Of a DNA stretch of 64,000 bases, positions 37,433 through 47,836 are shown one piece after another (the stretch's first letter is position 1; each line of letters begins with the position of its first letter). The DNA lies in the NCBI GenBank assembly GCA_025331435.1, contig JAIWNI010000011.1:124001-188000 (forward strand), read 5' to 3'. Source of the stretch: Choanephora cucurbitarum (Eukaryota > Mucoromycota > Mucoromycetes > Mucorales > Choanephoraceae). Under the pieces are notes generated by a model that was not told where the DNA came from, searched no databases, and was given only the letters and a program-made list of their open reading frames with translations. The position numbers and the translations under genes were made by a program.

Positions 37433-40243
37433 TTAAGGTGCAGAGTTAAAGACCCAGAAGGAAGGTATACCTAAGCGTCCTTTTACTTCGTCATCATGCA
37501 TCACCTTAGCAATATCTTGCTGTAAATCAAACAAGGCTGGTTCTTGGTTCAGCGCGTCCCATCTATCACCGAAATCAGCCAAATGTTTAGCCATCCAGAT
37601 ACGGTCGGCTTCTGTTCTACTCTGAACTGATTCATCAATCCTTGTCTTGGCATGATGGCTATGACTGAAAGCAGCCTGTGCTATATAGGCTAAGGGCTGC
37701 AATCTTGATTTGACAAAAGCTGCATCAGCTGCTGTAAGTTGAGAGAGTGCGTCCAAATATTTTTTGAGATGAGCCACAACAGAATGAGAAATCTGTCCCT
37801 GATTGGCTGCTGTGTAATGCCAAATGTCCTTAGCAATACCTGCATTTTGAATACCGCGCGCTAACAGGGTCCAGTACTGCAAATTCAAGGTCTCATAGTG
37901 AAGCATGGCCCGCCATTCAGTTTGTTGATCCACTTTCGTGTTACTAGCCAACAATCGTCCACGTGTAGAACTTTCTTCGTAGGGCTGAGATCCATCTTCT
38001 TTGAATTGTTTACCGATGCGCATACGACAACGATTTGCCACCCGCAAAAAGAGTCTTACATCATCTGTAAAAGCCGCCATTGCTGTAATTTGAAGGTCGT
38101 ACAAAACGCCACGATGATCTGTCATCTGAGCCAAATGAATCCCTGTCGGCGAAGTTACCAGGTATTCTAGGAATTCTGCAGTGATCGCCTGTAAATCGAT
38201 GTATTCTTTGTGTGTCAAAGCTTGCATATGTCTCAGCATACGAATACAATCCAACAAGGCTGAAACGTCTGTCTTTGTCAAATCGGAGGTGTTGAGGATA
38301 CGATTGTTGCTGTATTTGGGCACCACATGAGAGATACGACTAAGACTAGGGAAGTAATAGCCCTGGTCAGATAGAAAATCAAGCAAATGACTATCATCTG
38401 GGATACGACGTGCTGAATTGTATTCATCTTCATCTTCCACAGCGTATTCGTTAAGGAAATGAACACGAATAAGATTGGCAGCGCCACGACCATATTTTTC
38501 GTTACCAGTAAGATAATTAGCCATGGTCAAAATAGTTACATTTTGAGACAAGGGTCCTAATTCATCCTTTTCTGGAACAGAATCAAATGGAAGACCATCT
38601 TCTTTGTCTGTAGCAGAAGAAATGGGAGCCAATCGCTTATGACTCTCTTCCAGAATCCTGTTGGCCTTTTCTTCCAGCTGTTCAATAGCACTACCAACAT
38701 CTCCGCGTTTCATCCAGTAGTCATATCGTACCTGATTCATAGATTTTTCATTGAACAAGAACAGTCTATCATGGTGGAATTTGGTACGAGCAATACTTTC
38801 GTCTAAACTGTCCAAAGATGATTGAATGGCCATCAGTCGGTTGAAGGCACGAATGGAAGAAGCTTCTTTCTTGTTTTCTTCTTGAGAAGGATTACCAGAG
38901 AACAAACGGAATACCCAGCCAATGTTTTTAAAGTTGCCTTTGTCCTTACTATAAGGGCGTTCAGTGGGCTCCCATGGAACAGTAGGTCTGTTGAGTCGGC
39001 GGTTTTCGAGTGCACCTAAGCGCCATAATAATTCAAGCTAATGATAGATGAATACACACTTTTCTTGTCTTTTTCCATCTTAACCTACCTTGCTTCTTCT
39101 ACCATAACGCATATTGAGATTGTATTCTTCAGTAGAATCGTGGCGAAAGATAATTTGGGGTTCTTCTGGTGTCTTGGGTCGTTCATCTAGATTGTTCAAC
39201 AAGACTGAATTGTTCAAGAGACGTGTCATGGGAACAACAAAATATTTGACATCTTGGCCGTATCTATCCAATTGCGACCTGATTTCCTCAAAACCGTTTC
39301 TACTAAGGTAACAATTACCATCGAAAGGCATAATCCATTTTGCATTTGGTATACTTCGTCCATGTTCAATCGCTGTATTACGACCACCGTTCTGCGTTTG
39401 CATAAAGAATATTGAATAAACACGAATTCTTCTGATTTTCTTTTAATAAGAAAAAGAATAACTTACATTGTTCATGGCATAAAGGTTTTTAGTATGATAG
39501 GTATAATCAAGTGCACGAAGCTTTGATACTTTAGAAAACCGACGATAATCGTCAGAATGAAGAAAATCTGCATCTGGAAATTTCTCTAGCTGAAAGTCCA
39601 GTTGTTCATATTCTTGTTGAATGAATGGAACACGAATGTATTCCATGTTGTAAGAGTCTAGTAGTCGAATGATAGTAGCCTCATTGACAGGGTCGATAAT
39701 ACGGTTGAGCAAGAAGATTTTGCGAGTATTAGGGAAGCTGGGTTCATGGTCCAGAATAAACTGTAAGTTGGACAGTGTCTGTCCTTCTTTGTGGCGTGGC
39801 GGAAGATCGTTGCCGATGATACGGTAAAGGATGATCTGATCTCGCACAACAGATGGTGAGGACATGAGTGGGTTTTCTTTGATGTTCCATCTAGGTTGCG
39901 ATGAGTCCTGCTTGATAAAGCGAAAGAAAGGCACGTAACCAAAGATGAACAAGAGACCCGCTATAACAAGAAATAGCTTGAACCACTTGTGATAGAGCAA
40001 CGACGAAGAGAGAAACAGACTTTGGCGTCTGCTGGTATTGTTCGTATTGAATTTCTTGTCTTTACTGTTGTTATAGAAACCCTTTTCCCTTTTTGAAGAG
40101 GAAGAGGAAGGACCCAAATCTAGCGAAAGCATTTCTGGGGCAAGATAGGCTTGACTTGATTTTCTATGTTTGGTGATATGTTCTGAGGAAGAAGTGGAAG
40201 AAGAGCTGTTATTTACATCATGTTTCAAAAAGGGTGGTAACAT
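37433..40243 (-). CDS. Type II membrane protein: glycosyltransferase-like plus alginate-lyase-like domains
   Basis: Three exons (39467-40243, 39089-39391, 37433-39037) encode 894 residues. A Ser-rich cytoplasmic start is followed by one membrane helix (about residues 84-102, FKLFLVIAGLLFIFGYVPFF), then a lumenal GT-A-like region: ILYRIIGNDLPPRHK, FLLNRIIDP, and after the first intron NGGRNTAIEHG and WIMPFDGNCYL, where DGN may replace the DxD metal motif. The C-terminal about 430 residues resemble the alginate-lyase (PF05426-type) alpha/alpha toroid: ANYLTGNEKYGRGAANLIRV, then TDHRGVLYDLQITA where active lyases have an Asn-Asn-His-Gly turn. The His is kept, the Asn is Asp. Likely Golgi enzyme for uronic-acid-containing wall polymers; that role is inference. 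Confidence 0.78.
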
Positions 40244-43200
40244 TTTCGTTGTCGACTTTTTTGGTTTGATTTCTGTAAGCTAAGCTAAGCTTTTTTTTTT
40301 TTTTACTTAATGTGCGTATTAAATGTTTATAAATAGAATAATATTTTGTGTGTGTATGTTTGTCTATAGAAGTAAGCTCTCTCTCTCTGTTTTTTTAGAG
40401 TCAGAAAAGAGGGAAAGGAGGAGAGGGAGAAGAGGAGAAGGGCGAGAGGGGAGAAGTAAATAGGCTGGATCGCTTTTATTCCTTTCCCGTGTTTATAGAA
40501 TTGGAAAAAGAGAAAGAAAGAAATAAAAGTCAGAATATAGATCGAATCACTAATAATAATCTTTAACAAGCTTAAAAAAGAAAGCGAGAAAACAAGTTGA
40601 GCGATAAAAATAAATCTCAAATTAAATTATGCGCTCCTTTTTAAAACAGAGATGAAGATCCGCTTATAAAAAAGGGGAAAATTTCTTTTTTCTCATTCTA
40701 GGCCATTGTACAGAAAACAAGGGCATTTTCATTTAAAAGAAATCTGTTTCTCTTTCATTACCTTAGACAATGCATACAAATAAAGCAATTCTGCGCTTGT
40801 GATTTACCTGATAGACGAGTTGGGCTGCTTTATTAAACACTTCAAATTAAATAACCCGCTCTTTCGTCCCATTTCTTTTTTGCAATTCCGCCAAAGCGCA
40901 TAAGTTTGTGCTTGCCCACTTTGTGGAAGCTATATTTTCCAGCAGAAATGAAAAGGTTTGGCATGGAAAGCATACTTGTTACAAGAAGTTGAAAGTATTG
41001 ATTTCAGCTAGAATTGCTGATATGAGGGCTAAAACTCAACATATGAAGCAAAAGAGGACAATTCAATCGATGCATGGGTAATAGGATAGAGAAACGAATA
41101 TGTACATGGCTTACAATGAAATGGCTGTATTCAAAATCATACAGGCTGTTACAAGCTACAAAAGAAAAAAAAACAATTATACTAAGCAAGGCCAAACTTC
41201 CAGTTAAATGAACATAGAATGAAAATTTAAGTGCTATAGACTGATACAATAGAAGCATGCATGTTGAACCTCAGAACGAAATAGTAAAAGAACCAGTCAA
41301 ACAATCACCCAAAGCGCACAGCATTCTTGCTAAATATATAAATAAGACCGGTATGGTGCACCTTGTACTTCGCCAAAAGAGGTACATTCATCAGATAATT
41401 GAAAATAAGATTCGATCAGAGCTTAATTTTAAATGCAGTACTAGATCAACCTCTTCAACTGTCTTCTTCTTTTGTTTGTTTCATAATTTACGAATGCAAA
41501 GATTCTCAATTGGTATTAAAGATAGTAACTGGCAGTTTTCTCAAGCAGCGTTGATAGAGCTTGTATCTCTCAAATGGCTCGTAGAAGACCATTTAAGAGA
41601 CAATGTGCATAGTTGTCGACATTTGTACATAGGTATTGGTTGAAGGAAGAAAATTCTCTCTTTCAAGTAGGGGATTGTTGTATTCTTCTGTTGACCATCT
41701 TATTGGTCCTGTTTGTTAGTCTATTCATATCAACTGAGCCCTTTGTTTGGTGACAAGAAACACCTAGGCCGGGGTGCTAAAAAAAAAGTATTTCTTGAAA
41801 GCAACTCAAACAGAGGCAATTTGCATAAGACAACCTGTAAGTCGTTTCGGGTCGAGTCAGCTTCGATTACATAATATTGCTTTTTTTTTTTTCTCTACGG
41901 TGTACGACTACCTGTGCTTCGAAAAGCCATCTACTGTTTCTTCAAAAGGGGAAACTTGGTAAATACGTTGTAGAGCCTTCACTACAATCGCTTTATCAAA
42001 ATTTTTATCGAGTTAGTCGAAAACAGGAAGTTGAGACATTAGGCCGAAATACTATGAGAACTCACTGCAAGATTAAATTTACAAACATTGCTGCACGTTG
42101 TTTCCAGAGCATAAGCAAGCGTCAAAGCTACAGAAATTACACTGCCATTGTTATCTGTCAGGTATCACTGATTGCTTGGGTGTAAATAACAACACTCTTT
42201 TGAATTGCATCCCAAAAGAACATATTAGCAAGGCTCTTAACAACAGAGCATTGAATATTGATTGAATACAACCTCAAGACTGTATGCAAAATCATAGACA
42301 GTCTACAGCGAAGAAGGTGTCAAAGGATTTGTTTGATTTTCTTTAAATGATCTGTTCTTTAAGCGCTATTATTGCTGTGCGAATGTTTTCATTATCAGGT
42401 CAAAGCCTTTTGTACTTGTCGGCTCACTTGAGAACAAAATCAAAAGCTTGTTGGCGACTACTACAGACCAACTTGTTATTCTGATTATTACGCAAGGTTT
42501 GTCATAGTTTAACAAAATTGCAAAAGCTTATCAAAGAGATATGAATTTTTTGGGATATATCTGTCCATCAGCGTGATTACTTTGTCTAAAGAGAAAAACG
42601 AGTATGCGAAAACATGAACCTCTAACCATGTATTCAATTGGATTATATAATCGAAAACTGCTTATAGACAGATCAACATGGTATGATGTCATTAACAATT
42701 CCACTTCAAAGCCCAATGCTGATTTGCCCGATATGTTAATGCCAGGAAGCATAGCAGGTGGTTAAAAGAAATATTCAAATGAGCAGACATCCAGGATCAT
42801 AAAAAATTGAATCAGTTTTTAAGAACCCAATTTGAAAAAGGCTTTTTGAATTACAAGCAGTACAAGAAGATGATTCAAGCGTTATTTAGTTTTATCTACC
42901 AAAAGACTAAAAAAAAAAGAGTGATGGAAGTCAAGAATGTATGGCCTTATTTGTCAACACATTGTTAGATATGTACTTGTGTGATTTGAAAGCAATATAC
43001 GGCATATTAAGTAGAGATGATTAGAATACTCGCGGAGTATTTTCAAAAACCAAAGAAAACATTGATAACAATAGTTCAGTAAGCTACTCTATCATTAATT
43101 ACAAGAATAGACTTAAAACTTTGATTTTCTTTTGTAGTGTAGACATATTCAACCTGCTTGACATGCATTAGTTAGACAAATTCAAGTTTATTACCAGAAT

Positions 43201-43966
43201 AAAACAAAGATGATAGTTTATTGATATGCGCTCTTTATATAATTGGATGCCTCTAATTGTTTTGCCCTTAAATACAACTACTCTGAGCGACAGGCATCCT
43301 TAACGAAAACTTAACGAAAACTTATCGAAAATCAACTCTGTGTTAACGCGTTACAAAAAGCTTTTGAGTCTTCAATGCCAAAAATCTAAGACTGGTTGAA
43401 TTAAACAAAAGCAAGCCTAGTAATTTATTCTTCGATTCGAACGAAAAAGAGCATCTACTACCCTCTTGATGGGACATACTATTATATCACCCTCTAATCA
43501 TCTGCAAGCCTTTTCGGATTTTGTAAACACGTAGAAAAGCTTACAAATGATAGGTAGGTAGTGAAAAAGCTACGCTTTTGCATTACAACAGGCTAACATA
43601 TATAAGCCCTGCTTTACGTTTTCTTTGTACGCCAAACGAAGCCAATTTCAGCTGCGATTGGCAACAGCTACAGCCAACTTAATCTCTATTGATTTTTTGC
43701 AGGACTTTCCATATTCGGACACAGCAGAACGCGTTTTTGGAAATGGTCGCGTATACAAAAAAAAAGAAAAAAGGGAGATGAGGTTCGAATGAAGAAATCC
43801 TACTGTAGTTGTTGACGACAATCTGACTATTGCAAACCGTCTCATTCTAACCACAAATCATAGATTTTTTTCTTTATATTTATCTTTATAGTCATCTCAT
43901 ATTGACAACTTGTTTACCGATCACATATGGCGTAGCTTCAAATTATTTTCTTTCTTAAAAAAAAAA
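40244..43966. other. Gene-poor stretch upstream of the transposon, about 3.7 kb
   Basis: No complete gene found. It begins with the 5' flank of the glycosyltransferase/lyase gene. Frames at 41257-41643 (128 codons, plus) and 42531-42752 (minus) are longer than expected by chance in AT-rich DNA but show no recognisable family. A short tandem of cttaacgaaaa-like units lies near 43303-43330. Near 43599-43606 a TATATAAG box precedes a 54-codon plus-strand frame (43628-43792). The last few hundred bases were probably the original promoter of the CK1-like gene at 47837. Confidence 0.45.
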
Positions 43967-44062
43967 GACTAAAGTTCCGCGCACCAAGGTTTCGCACCAA
44001 GGTTTTGTCAAATGCCTACGTAGGCATTTGAACAGCCAATAATATTTGAGCATTTTTGGTGC
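43967..44062 (+). repeat. Left terminal inverted repeat of MULE
   Basis: 96 bp, identical to the reverse complement of 47693-47788. It contains a 13-base direct repeat (cgcaccaaggttt, twice in tandem with one base between copies) and a perfect 22-bp palindrome at 44009-44030 (core cctacgtagg). These are plausible transposase binding sites. Confidence 0.95.
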
Positions 44063-44125
44063 CTGAAGTTTTTTTTTTTTGCTTTTTCGAATTAAACCTT
44101 TTTTTCTTTCTGTTATTTTTCTATT

Positions 44126-47027
44126 ATGAACTCTCAAGTATCTTTAGACAACTCTCAACTTACCGTTACCGATTCTCAAATAAGACGAATGACGACTAGT
44201 GACACTGTCACTTGTGACTGGGATGATTTTAGTGATGCTGAATCGCTTGTTTTTGACGAAACTAGAGAGGAAAGCGAATACGAAGTTGAATCAACCGTCG
44301 TTGCCGAATCCTCCAACAACATGAAGGAAGAATTTGGAAAAGTCTTCTTTGTAGGTGCCAAGTTCAGAAGCTCAGACGAGGTTCGTGATAAAGCACAAGC
44401 TTTGGGCAAAGAGTTCAATTGCCCAATCACCACTGCTAGAAGTAGCAAGAACAGCTACATTGTTTTGCAATGTAGACATGGCGGTACTTACAGAAAGGCC
44501 AAGAAAGTCGAAGCCGACGCTGAGAGAGAAGAAAGCTCCGAGAGTATGTGCTGCATAGAGAATTATAAACGAAATGGAGTAGCTGAATCAAGCGATTGAC
44601 TGGACTCCTTTTTCATAGATACGAACGAGAGTGGACGACGCTATCAATCTGGTAGAAAGCGATGCCCTTTGCGCATCTATGCGTCTGTAGGACGCGATAC
44701 TGAGAGGCCCTGGGAGGTTCGCCAAGTCACTCTTGAGCATAACCATGCTCTTAGCAGTGACTTGTCAACCTATTCGGTCTTCAGGAAGCTTCTCCCCGAA
44801 GATTTCGAAGTGGCTTGTAGCATGATGAAGAAAGGAGAAACTCCTAAAAGTGTTTTGAAGGTAAGATGAGCTTCTTTATGCTATATATTTTTTATACAGC
44901 TATGTTCATTTCGACGATGTTGCATTTGAGAGATGAATATCTAGTTGATGGAATGTCTTTTAACACAAAATAAAAGAGGAAATAAAGAATAAGTGATTTG
45001 ATTTCATATCCTTTTCTCGTCTTGTATTATTTTTGCTGCTTCAGACCAGATTCTTTTACTTTTGAATTCGATAGAATTCCATTTTATTCTTTCATTTGTC
45101 AATACTAATATACGCACATCTTACTAGTTGTTGGTAGAAAATCAAGTTGATAATGGCATCACATTAAGCGATTTGCATAACATTCAGCAACGCTTCTGCA
45201 ATGACCAGTTTTCTGGTATGGCTGAGTTCATCTCAGATTTGGAGCAAACTGGACATCAAGTACGTACCAGAGTGGACAGTGATGATAAGGTGAATGCTGT
45301 CTTCTTCATGCATGAGCATGGAAGGGATGAGCTCAGACGACTCCCTGAAAGTGTCATCATTGATGCAACATACAAGACCAACAGCCACCGCATGGTGTTG
45401 CTCAACATTGTTGTTGCAGGCACAGTAGCTTCAGAGTATCGCCGAAGCCAACTTGCAACCATCCATGTTGCTGGATGTTGGATGAGAAAGGAGACTACCG
45501 AGTCTTATGAGTGGGCCATGAAGCAACTGAGAAGCATTGCCTGGCCTAGTGGAACTGATCCCAGTCTTCTTCCTGACAACTTTGTCACTGATAAGGATCA
45601 AGCCTTGATGAATGCTATTAAGGTTGTGTTTCCTGAGTCAAGACACATTTTGTGTTATGTGCACATTGTGCACAACTTTTTGAAAAGACTCATCAAAAAC
45701 ATGAGCAAGAAAGTTCAGCTTGGTAATTTAATATTGAATTTTCTTATGAGTAAAGACAACTTATTTTTGCATTGCTCTTCTTTGTAGACAAAGAAAGCCG
45801 CCCTTTGCTGGAAAAGCGATTCAAAGCTATTATTCACAAGATAGCTTTTCAATCCAACACCAAGGAAGCATTGATAGGCTTCAAGAATGAGTATGATGCA
45901 TTTGTCTCTCAAGATAATCTTTGCGTTGATAAAGGCAAAGAAATGAAAACATATCTTGACAGGTAATGTGAATGAAAATAAGTTTTAGAGCATTTAGCAT
46001 GAAATTTTCTCACGTTCAAACTTGTATAGCATGATGGCCTTTCGTCGTCATTGGGTTGGCTATTATGTCAACACCTACATGCATATGGGCAATCGCACGT
46101 CCAACAGAGTCGAAAGTACTCACAGTGGCATTAAACGCCACAACAAGACATCTTCTGGTTCGCTTGGCTTGGTGACCAAAAAAATTCGCGAATGGGTTGA
46201 AGGAAGAGTGAGTTAATTGTTACAATTGTGTCTGGATCAAGTTTGGTTAATTCGCGTTATTTTCAAATACAGGAAAGCTACAGAAACAGACAAACTGTGC
46301 GTGAGTCTTTGTTTGAAACGATCTTGAAGGACAAGACTGGCCATGAAATTGATGACAAGATGAGCCAACTGAGAGGCAGGATTACCAGCTTTGCCTTTGA
46401 TCGTATTCGTTTCGAATACATCAATTTGATGGACAACAAAGCTGATCCTGATCATGTCTCTCATGTGGATCCTACTACGGGTAAATGCCTTTGCGAATTG
46501 CGTAGAGCATACCGTCTTCCTTGCAGACATCGAATTGCGAGATATGATGGTCCTATTCCATTAGCTGCCGTTCACAGAAGATGGCACATTATGTATCAAA
46601 ATGGCAGAGGTTAGTAGATTAGAGTACAGAGTATCAAACAAATGTCTAATATCCTTGTTTTAAAGTTGCTACTATTGCTGAAATGACAAATGCCAGCAAG
46701 GAGCATAATCATGAAGAGCATGAAGTCAGAAAGCCTGTAGAGGTACAGTTGCAGAAGCTGCAATATATCAATGCAGACTTAAGAACTGAGGGAGAAAGAA
46801 TCGGCTTAGAGGATGAGCTTAGAGCAATCATAAGCAAATATTCTGATGACAAGCAAGTTGAGCGCATCCTTCCTCCTCCAATAGTATATGACATCAAAGG
46901 TCGTCCTAAAAACACTACCCGAGAAAAAATTGCTTTGGAGAGAGAGATGGACAAAATCGCTCAACTTGCCAAACAAGAAAAAGCAAGTCAAAAAGAAGTT
47001 GCCCAAGGTATTGATGCCAAAAACTGA
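44126..47027 (+). CDS. MULE transposase (FAR1-like zinc, DDE core, SWIM finger)
   Basis: Seven exons (44126-44543, 44619-44860, 45128-45722, 45788-45962, 46030-46207, 46273-46609, 46666-47027) give 768 residues, all in phase. An acidic N terminus leads to a FAR1-type zinc region: VLQCRHGGTYR, then after the intron KRCPLRIYAS and the EHNHAL ligand pair. The transposase core supplies the expected acids in VIIDATYKTN (about residue 299), FVTDKDQALM (about 375) and NRVESTHSG (about 505), with ILCYVHIVHN between. A SWIM zinc finger CLCELRRAYRLPCRH lies near 608-622. The tail carries GRPKNTTREK, a common MULE ending. It catalyses excision and insertion of the element. The last exon may instead splice to the OTU frame (see next entry). 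Confidence 0.92.
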
Positions 47028-47045
47028 AATTAACATAGACACTAA

Positions 47046-47621
47046 ATGGTTGAAGTAGTCCGCCTAGCCATTCCAATTCCCAAAGGATTGAGTGCCAAGC
47101 AAGTGACAGGCCACTTCAATCCTTCGCCTGATGGTAATTGTGGCTATAGAGCAATTGCCTATGCCATTTTTGATAATGAAGCCAGTTTTGGCAATGTCAA
47201 GCATGAGATGCTTTTATGCTTGAGAAAGAATGAACAATTCTACCGCCAAGTTTTTGGTAGCTCTCCCTCCGCCTCTGAAGTTCTCTCTGGTACATTTGAA
47301 AGTATCCAAAGCAAGCTTAGCAACGACGCTTCAGCAGGTATAACTGATAATTGGTTCCAATTTCCCGAAATGGTCCAATTAGCAGCAGATACCTTTAGCA
47401 GAGCTATTGCTTGCTATACGCCCGACAATCAAAGTACTACATTCGTTCCTTATTTTTCCCCTCCCTTCCCTGTTCGCCCTATTCCTTTGCAACTCTACAA
47501 CAGTCATTTTTACATTGTAGAGCTCAAGCCCAACTCGAAGCCAAGATGGCCAAGAACTTACCCAGGACACTCCTTTAACTGCAAAAGACACTCTTTAGAA
47601 GACTTTTCGCTCATTTATTAA
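47046..47621 (+). CDS. OTU-family cysteine protease domain carried by the MULE
   Basis: 191-codon frame within the transposon. Catalytic features of an OTU deubiquitinase are intact: PSPDGNCGYRAIAYAIF with Asp-Gly-Asn-Cys (Cys at about 32), and the His of LYNSHFYIVEL (about 154). As an independent gene it would start at the ATG 18 bases after the transposase stop, which is tight for a eukaryotic gene. Alternatively a GT-AG intron at 47008-47058 (51 bases) removes the transposase stop and joins ...EVAQ to VRLAIPIPKG in frame, giving a 949-residue transposase-OTU fusion. The intron length and frame fit the other introns here, so fusion is favoured. The role may be processing or protection from ubiquitin-dependent turnover; this is inference. 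Confidence 0.85.
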   Translation: MVEVVRLAIPIPKGLSAKQVTGHFNPSPDGNCGYRAIAYAIFDNEASFGNVKHEMLLCLRKNEQFYRQVFGSSPSASEVLSGTFESIQSKLSNDASAGITDNWFQFPEMVQLAADTFSRAIACYTPDNQSTTFVPYFSPPFPVRPIPLQLYNSHFYIVELKPNSKPRWPRTYPGHSFNCKRHSLEDFSLIY

Positions 47622-47692
47622 CAAAAAACATATGATATGAATAAATTTTGCCACCTTTAGTTTCCTTTTTTTACAATTTATTTTGAATTCAT

Positions 47693-47788
47693 GCACCAAA
47701 AATGCTCAAATATTATTGGCTGTTCAAATGCCTACGTAGGCATTTGACAAAACCTTGGTGCGAAACCTTGGTGCGCGGAACTTTAGTC
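47693..47788 (-). repeat. Right terminal inverted repeat of MULE
   Basis: Exact inverted copy of 43967-44062, with its palindrome at 47725-47746. It ends TTTAGTC and is followed by nine A residues, then the short remaining leader of the CK1-like gene. Confidence 0.95.
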
Positions 47789-47836
47789 AAAAAAAAAGAC
47801 CTGAAAGCTGGTTTTCTTTTTTTTTAACCCTATATT

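Larger units (their letters stand above)
43967..47788 (+). mobile_element. Intact Mutator-like (MULE) DNA transposon with OTU domain
   Basis: A 3,822-bp element bounded by perfect 96-bp terminal inverted repeats (43967-44062 and 47693-47788), starting GACTAAAGTTCCGCGC. The flanks are runs of 10 A on the left (43957-43966) and 9 A on the right (47789-47797), compatible with the 9-bp target duplication typical of Mutator-like elements. Inside is a multi-exon transposase gene and an OTU protease frame, both on the plus strand and open throughout. Identical repeats and uninterrupted coding suggest recent insertion and possibly current activity. It landed just upstream of the CK1-like gene. Confidence 0.93.

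Noticed and set aside
41257..41643. 128-codon plus-strand frame
   Set aside because: No recognisable motif, no spliced extension and a phenylalanine run in its middle typical of translated T tracts. Not called as a gene.
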